From contig SRSI01000048.1 of NCBI GenBank assembly GCA_005656395.1, forward strand, positions 1 to 64,000: a stretch of 64,000 nucleotides of DNA, written 5' to 3'. A model generated the notes under the pieces. That model searched no databases and was not told where the DNA came from. It saw only the letters and a list, made by a program, of their open reading frames with translations. The translations under genes and the position numbers were made by a program. The first letter of the stretch is position 1. Each line of letters opens with the position of its first letter. Below are positions 1 through 9,049 of this stretch, one piece after another. Source of the stretch: Strongyloides papillosus. Taxonomy: Eukaryota; Nematoda; Chromadorea; Rhabditida; Strongyloididae.

Positions 1-370
1 GTTTACTTTTACAATGTTATATACGGTTACTTAGTATAAATAATTTGCTAATATGCTTTCATTTTACATGATAATTGCCGCTGATATCAGTTTATATATT
101 TCATGCCTTAAAGAATGTTTGATAAATAAAAAAATATTTGACTTTCTTTAACATATTTTACTATATATTTAAAATTGCTTTTAAAATATTTTTATATTTA
201 TTGTTATTGCATAATATAAATTTTTAAATTTAAATTTTCTCTTATTTTAGTTATACAAATAAGTATTTTTGTAAAAATATTTTTATTATCGCACTTAATT
301 AGGTTAAAAATAGAGCTTCTTAGTAATCAAAAATAAGTATAACTTATTTTCTCATTAACAGTAAAAGTAA
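1..370. other. AT-rich spacer, no gene seen
   Basis: Very AT-rich sequence with homopolymer runs. No open frame, RNA or repeat could be supported. It lies on the 3' side of the minus-strand tRNA-Trp, whose transcript would end in the short T run just below position 371 when read on the minus strand. Confidence 0.6.
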
Positions 371-1406
371 TGAACCCGACGTGATTTGAACACGCAGCCT
401 TCCGATCTGGAGTCGGACGCGCTACCGTTGCGCCACGGATGGTGACACGTGAATTCTACAATGCGTTTTTTGCCAATTCACCGTGATACATAAGATTCCA
501 AATTCCGTGTTAGAGGTATCTAATAAAAAATATGCCAAAAATGTGTTAAAAATATATTTAATAATAAAATCAACTTTTTTCATCAAAGAAATTTAAATAA
601 TTAAAAGAATATAAGTTTATTATAAAATAAACACTTTTTAATATATAAAATAATTTAATAATTAAAATAATGTATGTGTATTAGTAAAATAAATATTTTG
701 TTATTAAAATATAATTAAGTTTTAAAAAAACTATACATTATTATTAAAATTCTACTGAAACAATAATATTAAGAATTACTTTAGTTAAAAATTCTTTTAA
801 TACAAAATTTTCTTTCCTAATGTTTTTAACTATAAAAATGTTATTTTTCCAAAAAAAATATGCCAACTTTATTTATTTTTAAAAGACTAATGAAAAGAAT
901 CAACCGCGTAGCCCCTTTTATAAGAAATTTTTATATAATACACAATATATTTATGATATTATTTTATTTTGACAGAGTAATAATATCTTGCTTTTTTTAA
1001 TTTTAAAAAATGTATATTATCATATACTTATGCAATTAAAATAGAATTACTTATATTATTTTAGAAAAAAATATTTTTACACTAAAGGGAGAGAAAATTT
1101 ACTATTACTTGGAAAAATGTATATACTATATGTACTTTTGTTTTTTTTGAAGTGACAGAAAAATTTTAAGTGAATGAAGTGAAATAAATGTAGGGTTGGT
1201 ACTTTCAGGATGTCGTCGGTTTATAAAACCCAGTTTCTCGGTAGTCGAGAATAATGAGGTTTGCATTTTATTAATTGCATAGTAGAAATGCATTATTTCA
1301 CTGTGCAATTTCTAAAATGCATTTTTTGTCAAAAAACCGTGATTTGTCTAAATCGCATTTTTTGACAAAAAATTTTGAAGAATTCACGTGCACCCGCCAC
1401 GGATTC
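371..1406 (-). pseudogene. tRNA-Trp (CCA), split by a transposon
   Basis: Positions 371-440 read on the minus strand are a tRNA-Trp with T arm, variable loop, anticodon arm (loop CTCCAGA, anticodon CCA) and D arm. The acceptor 5' strand next to it does not pair at its first two positions, because a 955 bp element (441-1395) begins there. The true first two bases lie beyond the element at 1405-1406. Joining 371-440 to 1405-1406 gives a 72-nt tRNA whose 5' GAATCCG pairs with the 3' CGGGTTC (one G-T wobble). The nine-base duplication GCCACGGAT (432-440 and 1396-1404) covers tRNA positions 3-11, that is, the acceptor stem and the start of the internal A box. The gene is presumably silent unless the insertion is removed or processed. 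Family and anticodon are certain; loss of function is inferred. Confidence 0.88.
441..1395 (+). mobile_element. Mutator-like MITE, copy 1 (in tRNA-Trp)
   Basis: A 955 bp element bounded by the 9-bp direct repeat GCCACGGAT. Its ends are imperfect inverted repeats: GGTGACACGTGAATTCT at the left and GGGTGCACGTGAATTCT (reverse complement) at the right, so the shared core is CACGTGAATTCT. It has no credible coding sequence and is therefore non-autonomous. A near-identical copy in opposite orientation lies at 4025-4992, differing by a few scattered substitutions and 1-2 base indels. The 9-bp target duplication and G-rich termini fit the Mutator-like superfamily; hAT (8 bp) is the main alternative. 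Confidence 0.85.
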
Positions 1407-1628
1407 ACGGAACACCTTCGCATCTAATAATACTTCTATGCTAGCATTTATGAAAAACGTCATTGTCAATCTTCTGAAATTTAACATTTGGTGTGATTTT
1501 TTTAAATTTGATTGTACATTGCAAACAAGGCGAGAAAAAACTAGTGAACAATTTTAAACATATAGAAAACTATTATTTTTAAATATTATATAACATCATG
1601 CAATATAAATTAAGCTTTTAAAAATGTC
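1407..1628. other. Spacer upstream of tRNA-Trp
   Basis: Begins with a short GC-richer stretch just 5' of the tRNA-Trp start (minus strand) and becomes AT-rich. It holds the upstream region of the interrupted tRNA. No gene is supported. Confidence 0.4.
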
Positions 1629-2540
1629 CAGTGTGGGCCAAATATGCATCACAGTTGGATGAAACACTTTATAACTGTTATAAACTTTTTTTATTGGTGA
1701 CGTAATTTTATGATATCATACGTATTTTGTACAGAACACAATTATAAAATAATATACCACAAGATCGTTCTTAAAAACGGTCTTAATAAAAAGTTGTATT
1801 AAGTTTAAATAAAATGTTTATATTTTTAGTTTTTAAAGTGCATCTTAAAATATTCAATTATTTAAAAATAAATGCTAGATGCTTAAAATGTTAGTTAAAA
1901 ACATTTTTTTTTTTCATAAAATATTTTGTTTATACAACATTAATTTCCTTTATATTCTTCAAATATTTTTTATCGTTGTTACCCTCTTTAAGAAAGATAT
2001 TCTACTGGAGAACGGACAAAATAGTTCGTGATTGCTACATCAACAGATGTTCAATCGTTACAACTCAAAAATTATTCAAAACCTACTACAAGTGACCCAA
2101 GCTTCATCAAGACATGCAATATTAAGTGTTGTTAATTCATTTCAAAGAGTTAGATAAAACAATTTAATAAGAGTAATAATTAATGTTTTATAATGAACAA
2201 GTTTCTGCAAGAAATTAAATGGTGATCATTTAAAAAGATATCATTTTCCATACATAATTGTGTTGAAATATTGACTTATTACGAATTGTCTTCATATGTT
2301 TAAACTTAAAAATAAGTTTAAATTGAAAAAAATTAAGAAATATTTTTTTTTAAATGTAAAATATTAAGAAATTAAAAACACTTTTGTTTAAGTTCATTCT
2401 TGAAAAAGATCTTGTAATATACTATTCGTTAAACAAAATTCTCTGGAAAATACGTATGAATACCATAAAAACAGGTCGCCTACAAAAAAAGTTGTAAAGT
2501 GTTTTTATTGGAACTGTTATGTAGCTTTTGGCCCACCCTG
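1629..2540. mobile_element. Mariner-like MITE with long inverted repeats
   Basis: The left end CAGTGTGGGCCAAA and the right end, read in reverse complement, CAGGGTGGGCCAAA are imperfect inverted repeats of the mariner type. Similarity between the two arms continues inward with gaps for roughly 200 bp, for example around 1700-1800 against 2400-2480. The right end abuts TA, the usual mariner target; the left TA is not preserved. No intact transposase frame is present in the ~500 bp core. It is probably an old, non-autonomous mariner-type element. Exact ends on the left are uncertain by a few bases. Confidence 0.6.
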
Positions 2541-3243
2541 TATAGTTTTTAAGCATTTTTTTTTACTTTTAAGAGTTATTTAGTGATAATTTATATTTAT
2601 CATTACTATAATTTATCTTAAAACTACGTGATTAATAGAATAATAATTGTATGGTATGCTTTTTCAGTTATTCATTTGTTTTAAAAAAAAACATTTGTTA
2701 ATTAAATTTAAAGGATTTTTGTTAAAAAGTGAACTACCAACTTAATTTTTTATGATAACCTTAAAAAATATCACTTCATACACTTGTTATCTTTTGAACA
2801 AAATGTTTATTGTAAGAAGAAATTCTTTGGTAAATGAATGTTAAAAAAATAATATTTTATGTATTATATATATGTTTATGAAGTCATTTTCATAAAATAA
2901 TCTTGTTCCTCTAAAACTTTTGTCTTTTATTATGGTATTACAATTAAAGATTGTCATTAAAATGTTATTAATATACTTTGATAAATTGGTATCACATTTA
3001 GAAAAAAATATTATTTTTATTTTACAAGAATTTTTTATTTGCATTTATCTAGACCAGATGATCAAAAAATTGAATATTATCATTCTGAGTTATGCTATGG
3101 TATTGAAAATAAAGTTTATTTCTGAAATAAGCTTTAAAATGTACATAACTGTTAAGATTCTTAAAAAAACATTCATATAAACTAAATTCATTCAAAAGTT
3201 TTGACGCGTTTTAATTTGGCTTGTCAAGAGGCACCCGCCGACA

Positions 3244-3316
3244 GCCATGATAGCTCAGTTGGGAGAGCGTTAGACTGAAGATCTAAATGTCGCCGGTTCG
3301 ATCCCGGCTCGTGGCA
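3244..3316 (+). tRNA. tRNA-Phe (GAA)
   Basis: A complete 73-nt tRNA. The acceptor strands GCCATGA and TCGTGGC pair, followed by discriminator A. The anticodon loop CTGAAGA gives GAA, and the T loop reads TTCGATC. A pol III terminator (TTTTTT) follows directly. The 5' flank carries a GC-rich stretch including GCACCC, which resembles the reverse complement of the GGGTGC end of the Mutator-like element, although no element is present. It is the only tRNA in the cluster without an insertion or visible decay. Confidence 0.95.
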
Positions 3317-3963
3317 TTTTTTCCTTCAAAAATATCTCACAAAAGCAGCATTTGTGTTTTTATCTTTAAAAAAATTTTTTAAGACAATCATAAAACATTT
3401 ATTTACTAATGATAAATCATTTCTACTTACTAGTACCTATCTATGCTTTACATACAATATAAAAATTAATACAATAAAATATTACCTCTTTACAGTTCTA
3501 TTTTCTTTGAAAAGAGATGTTGTATGGTCGGAACTATTTTTTAATCGCAATCAATTATTGTTTAAAAATGTATAAACTTCAAATAACTAGATTTTATTAG
3601 TGTAAATTTTTGGTTTTTTAGAACTTTGGTATGCTATTTAAATTCTCAAGTATGTAATTTATATTTTTATACATATTACGGTAGCTAGAAATTTTTAACA
3701 ACATATCCTTACATTTGACAAGAAAGGTTGAATCAACTCATTCGTTTAGGTGGTACATATTAGTAGCATTTATGTCCCACAATATTATTAAAATTTTATG
3801 ATATAAATAACAAAAAGTAAAATTTTTTTAGTGAAAATTTACATTTCAAAAATATTTATCTATTTTGTTATTATAGAAACGGTTTAAATAAGTAAAGGAA
3901 ACTTTAATTGTTTTTTTCTTTAGTTTTTAAAAACCACGGCTACATTTTAAATGTCAAAAGGAC

Positions 3964-5014
3964 TGATTTCGGGCGGATTCGAACCGCCGACCTTCTGTGT
4001 GTTAGACAGATGTGATAACCGACTGGGTGCACGTGAATTCTTCAAAATTTTTTGTCAAAAAATGCGATTTAGACAAATCACGGTTTTTTGACAAAAAATG
4101 CATTTTAGAAATTGCACAGTGAAATAATGCATTTCTACTATGCAATTAATAAAATGCAAACCTCATTATTCTCGACTACCGAGAAACTGGGTTTTATAAA
4201 CCGACGACATCCTGAAAAGTACCAACCCTACATTTATTTCACTTCATTCACTTAAAATTTTTCTGTCACTTCAAAAAAAACAAAAGTACATATAGTATAT
4301 ACATTTTTCCAAGTAATAGTAAATTTTCTCTCCCTTTAGTGTAAAAATATTTTTTTCTAAAATAATATAAGTAATTCTATTTTAATTGCATAAGTATATG
4401 ATAATATATACATTTTTAAAAATTAAAAAAAGCAAGATATGATTACTCTGTCAAAATAAAATAATATCATAAATATATTGTGTATTATATAAAAATTTCT
4501 TATAAAAGGGGCTACGCGGTTGATTCTTTTCATTAGTCCTTTTAAAAATAAATAAAGTTGGCATATTTTTTTTGGAAAAATAAACATTTTTATAGTTAAA
4601 AACATTAGGAAAGAAAATTTTGTATTAAAAGAATTTTTTAAACTAAAGTAATTCTTAATATTATTGTTTCAGTAGAATTTTAATAATAAATGTATAGTTT
4701 TTTTAAAACTTAATTATATTTTAATAACAAAATATTTATTTTACTAATACACATACATTATTTTTAATTATTAAATTATTTTATATATTAAAAAGTGTTT
4801 ATTTTATAATAAACTTATATTCTTTTAATTATTTAAATTTCTTTGATGAAAAAAGTTGATTTTATTATTAAATATATTTTTAACTACACATTTTTGGCAT
4901 ATTTTTTATTAGATACCTCTAACACGGAATTTGGAATCTTATGTATCACGGTGAATTGGCAAAAAAACGCATTGTAGAATTCACGTGTCACCTAACCGAC
5001 TACACCACGAAATC
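3964..5014 (-). pseudogene. tRNA-Val (AAC), split by a transposon
   Basis: Positions 3964-4024 on the minus strand hold the 3' part of a tRNA-Val: T arm, variable loop, anticodon loop CTAACAC (anticodon AAC) and the 3' half of the D arm. The 5' 13 bases lie beyond the inserted element at 5002-5014. Joining 3964-4024 to 5002-5014 gives a 74-nt tRNA, and acceptor GATTTCG pairs perfectly with CGAAATC. The nine-base duplication TAACCGACT (4016-4024 and 4993-5001) covers tRNA positions 14-22, inside the D loop and A box. The gene should be unable to use its own internal promoter in this state. Identity is clear; silencing is inferred. Confidence 0.88.
4025..4992 (-). mobile_element. Mutator-like MITE, copy 2 (in tRNA-Val)
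   Basis: A 968 bp element almost identical to the reverse complement of 441-1395. It starts GGGTGCACGTG and ends CACGTGTCACC, and is flanked by the 9-bp direct repeat TAACCGACT. Small differences from copy 1 include an extra AG in the TGTGT-AG-TTAAAA region (about 4882) and single-base length changes in A or T runs. The perfect target duplications and high similarity of the two copies point to recent movement. No coding capacity is evident. Confidence 0.85.
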
Positions 5015-6988
5015 GTTGAGAAGAGTCGTATCTGATTGGCTACCGAATAAATTTATATTGTTGCCGATCATGAGATTTTCCGTGTATATATCATAATTGT
5101 CCACCAAGCAAATATATGGTGGCAAATTATAAAATTTTCCGCGTACATATCATGATTGACCACCAAGTAAATAATATATTATGGCAATTATTAAAATTTG
5201 AAAAACAAATTCCCCCGATTTTTATTTTTTATAGGTTTTCAATTTTTTTTATTATTATCATAACTTATATTCTTTCCTTTTATTTGATAAACTATTAATT
5301 ATTTAATTTTTGCCTTGTTGGAATGATATTTCTTCTTTTTCTCTATTAGAAGTACTCTCAAATTTGAGAAGAATTGGTAGCCAATCAGGTGTACCTCGTT
5401 GAGAAAGCAACTTTAACTCCATGAATAAAAGAGCGTAAAATCTCTAGAATAGAATTTAATCTGTATGGATGTTTTTGAGAATTTGAACGTTTTTTTTGTT
5501 ATTTTAAGAGTTATACGTGACAATTTACACACAAATAATGCGACAAATTTCGACAATTTTTCATAAAATGCTACGTCTATTAAAAAAATTAAATTTTATG
5601 AATATCAAGCGACAATAAAAATATTTTAAACAACGAAAAATATTATAGTTTGCATACATTTTGCCGTTTTTCTACAAATATATATATGTTTTACATTTTA
5701 AATTAATATAACTTTTCATATGTTTGATTTGAGAAAATGATCTGAAAGACATTATAAAAAAATCTTAGGCTTTCAGATGAGTATAAATCTGTAAAAAGAA
5801 TATGGATTATAGTAACTCAAACTATTGAAACTTATTAATACAAATATTGTAATATGTTAATAAATGCTCTTTATGAAAGCATTTATAATTTTACTTAAAA
5901 TGAATTTTAATTTGGTATTTTAAAATATATTGTAAATAACAACTTAAGTTTCAAGATAAAAAATATCATAAAAAATTAATGATTATTTTATTAATCTTCA
6001 AATAATTTTTTAATTTTAGTAAACAAAATACTTACGATAAAATTATTCACAAGTCGAAAAAATTTAGATTTTATTAAATAAGACAAATTGCATTTTACAC
6101 AGATTTAGGTATCATTTGCTTTTGCGCGTATCTAATATTCTCTATAGTTAATTTAAAAAATCATACTTTTTAGTGTCAAATAACGCAATTGATTAGTATT
6201 ATGAAATGATAATGAAAACTTAGACACAACCTTTTGTTAATAAGAAAAGGCCAAAAATAAAGCATTATTATTTGGAAAAAGTATACTTATCTCAACTCTC
6301 TTGGGTTATCTATGACTAATAATAAAAAATAATTTTGTTTATATTATAAATTTGATGGTGCTCCATACATTACACAAATGTATAACAATTTGTTTTTTTA
6401 TAGTTAAAAAGACATATTTTTTCAAAGAAAGTTATTTAATTCAAATTCTTAAACTTTATTTAACATCAAGAGAGTACATATACAAATAACTTGTCATATC
6501 AAGCAATAATTGTTTTGCACTCTTTGTAGTTTCTACATGTCGTTTAAAAAATATACTTTCTAATTAAACAAAAATTATTTTTATGTGAATAAAATTTGCA
6601 CATCATTTTTAACGACAATGTAAAAAATATCAATTTACAGAATTTTACTATTTGAAATAAGTATTCATAATACAGAGAATTATTATTTTTTTAATAAAAT
6701 TAATACTAAATACGGATTAGTTACATAATATTTATTTTTTAAAAACAATGATAAACTTTTATTAGAAAATTTATTTCGTTTACCTAAATAAAATGGTTAA
6801 AAAATGCAATATTATTCTTTTGAGAGAAGTTATAACATTGAAAAAAGTTTTTACTTCAAGAATATGCTTTAAAACATATATATAAATGTTTAAAAAGAAA
6901 CCTTCAAAAATATCTAAATAAGGCAAACATGAGTCAATAATTTTGACAAGTTTCTATCTAGTTAGCTAAGGTGTGCCCCCAGGCACTT
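5015..6988. other. Gene-free stretch with a small inverted/tandem repeat block
   Basis: Directly upstream of the tRNA-Val start, 5032-5044 (CTGATTGGCTACC) is perfectly inverted at 5376-5388. Between them an imperfect two-unit tandem repeat of about 65 bp (ATTTTCCG...CACCAAG) lies at about 5055-5185. This may be a ~350 bp palindromic MITE, although no target duplication is visible. From about 5450 to 6988 I see only AT-rich sequence with no supported feature. Confidence 0.4.
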
Positions 6989-7061
6989 GATTGTGTAACA
7001 TAATGATTAAGGCGTCTGTCTTTGGAGCAGAAAATTGAATATTTGAGTTCTGTCAAGATCG
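6989..7061 (+). pseudogene. tRNA-Arg-like pseudogene
   Basis: The 73-bp segment follows the layout of an arginine tRNA: acceptor GATTGTG against CAAGATC (one mismatch), a D-arm/A-box-like AATGATTAAGG, and an anticodon arm GTCTG...CAGA with loop sequence CTTTGGA. The T arm is badly degraded and cannot form a proper stem, and the B box is altered (TTTGAGTTC). The anticodon triplet at the expected place reads TTG, one base from the TCG of tRNA-Arg. I call it a decayed tRNA. Confidence 0.5.
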
Positions 7062-8160
7062 TAAATAGTTTCAAAACTATTACAGAATATAGATTTTTAA
7101 TTGTACTTGGTAATGTTACATTACATAGTCGGTATCTCACCCTACTTTTCGAATGCGATAAACAAATTTGTCTTTTCCTATGTGGTATAACATAATGTTT
7201 CTAGTCTTATTTAAACACTAACTTTAAAAATACGCTTTATAATCTTTACAAGTTTAAAGTTTAACATCCTAAACACAATGATAATTTCAATATAAAAAGT
7301 TATTCCATTACGCAAAATGAATAATCACGAATTTTCTAGTATTGACTAAACAGTATATAAACAAATGTTAAATTTTATAGTAGGTGTTCTATTTTTTGTG
7401 AAATAAAGCTTTTTAATGTACTAGTAAAAATTTATAGGATATTATTTTATTAGTGGACTATATTTTAGGTGAAATACAACTGATACAATAATTCAATAAA
7501 TTAAAATCGTAGCCACCTGTAAAAATTATAGTATAACATGGGGTCTTAATTACGATTTATGCAAATTAATCATCATTAATTGTAACAAATATAAGACAGG
7601 GTTTTAGGGCAACTAAACTACCTAATAATGAAATGACAATCTCTAGATTTTCTCAACGCTTATTAGTTAACGTTAAAAATCTTGGAGACATACCCTACAA
7701 AGACAAAATGATGTTAAAATGAACCAATTTAAATTATATTTTACTTACTGTTTTAGCTCTTTGTAATGTTTTAATGGAAGGAAACCTCTTTAAAACTATT
7801 TTCTAAAATTCTGTTTCATCCGTTTTGTTCATTTTCACTATTTATGATTATAAATATATTTTTATTTATAAAAATTTTTTAAATTATGCAAAGTTATTTG
7901 TAAATTATTTTGGTGCTTTTGTTATAATGTATAATGATAGAAAATAAATTAATTTTATTAAATTTTTATTAGTTTTTGTAGCTTTAAAAAAATATAAAAA
8001 TGCCTAGTCGTTTAATGTAAACGACAACTTGCAAAATTTTATGAAGCGCTAGCCATAAGTTATTTTTTTATTTGCCCGACCCTAAGTGACCCTGTTTCTT
8101 AATGTTGTCTATATTAACACCACTTTTTGAATTCTCAAAACCGACATTATTGCTTACCGT
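7062..8160. other. AT-rich spacer, no gene seen
   Basis: Nothing beyond low-complexity AT sequence was recognised between the tRNA-like remnant and the transposase fossil. Confidence 0.5.
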
Positions 8161-8620
8161 ACTGTACTCCGATTACAATTTTTTCTCAATTCCTTCGTAA
8201 TTTTCCGTAAATAAGTGTTTATGATGGAGCTAGTTTTAACGCGGCTCTTATTAACTTCAACATGTGTTTAACTATACCCTTTTTCAGCGGGAACAGCGAA
8301 GACCGTTGTTTCTTTGTTTTTTAAAATCTTCCACAATTCAAACTCAATATACTCAATGTTCCCGATTGTAATTCTGTTTACCCGTTTTTGTCTCATCGGT
8401 ATCAATATAATATTACCTCCAGTAGCACAATCTTTCCTTTTCAGCACTACTGACACTAGTTGTTGAAAATATCGAAGATATGAAACCATGATTGCAAATA
8501 CTAAGCTCATATTGAGACATAAGACTATTTACTGAAGTCTTTAGTAACCATGAATAAGCCAAACGTAAAATTTCACTAAAGGAAGACATTGTTAGGCAAA
8601 AAATGTTCTTTTTTGACATC
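8160..8620 (-). pseudogene. Merlin/ISXO2-like transposase fossil
   Basis: Fragments in different minus-strand frames line up in the order of an ISXO2-like DDE transposase of the eukaryotic Merlin group. An N-terminal piece reads SSFSEILRLAYSWLLKTSVN. The diagnostic piece DTDETKTGKQNYNR is equivalent to the family motif [VI]-D-E-T-x-x-G-K-x-x-Y-N-R. A following piece LWKILKNKETTVFAVPAEKG matches the strand before the second acidic residue. Several stops and frame changes separate them, so the gene is dead. Boundaries are approximate, and no flanking inverted repeats were identified. Confidence 0.45.
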
Positions 8621-8974
8621 TTAATGTGAGATATTTGAATTTACAAATATCTAAATGTAAGAATTCTAAAATTTAAGTATAATTTCTTTATTCATACTAC
8701 ACAAATCTATGTTAGGTTGAAAAGAACCCAACCCATTTGGGGTAATTTTAAAAAATAATTTTATATTAATCATGAGTTTATAGTTTTTGGATAAAAAAAG
8801 TATCAAATATCTAGCACTTAACTTTCTTGCAAGATTTTGTGATACATCTGGAGACAAACTTGGGGCAACCTAAATTTCTATTTACGAAAATTCAATAATT
8901 TCTTTGAATAAATATACAAAAATAATAATAAATAAAAGAAAATCTTATACTAAAGGAGAAAATGAAAAACAAGA

Positions 8975-9045
8975 TGCGTTGACCGGGAATCGAACCCGGG
9001 ACTCCCGCGTGGCAGGCGAGAATTATACCACTTAACCATCAACGC
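8975..9045 (-). tRNA. tRNA-Gly (GCC)
   Basis: A complete 71-nt tRNA on the minus strand. GCGTTGA pairs with TCAACGC, the discriminator is A, the anticodon loop CTGCCAC gives GCC, and the T loop is TTCGATT. A T-rich terminator follows on the minus strand just below 8975. The five 5'-most bases are part of the target-site duplication of the element at 9050-11105, so the tRNA body is intact but its upstream flank has been replaced by transposon sequence. Internal A and B boxes remain, so transcription may continue. Confidence 0.95.
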
Positions 9046-9049
9046 TGAG

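Noticed and set aside
441..1395. hAT assignment for the tRNA-inserted elements
   Set aside because: hAT makes 8-bp duplications; both copies here show perfect 9-bp repeats, favouring Mutator-like.
2841..3575. Short open frames on both strands around tRNA-Phe
   Set aside because: Lys/Ile/Asn/Phe-only composition typical of random AT-rich DNA; no start context, domain or splice signals.
441..4992. Programmed DNA-elimination (IES-like) elements inside tRNAs
   Set aside because: Precise restoration on excision fits, but it is equally expected for any insertion with a target duplication; nothing in the sequence shows programmed removal.
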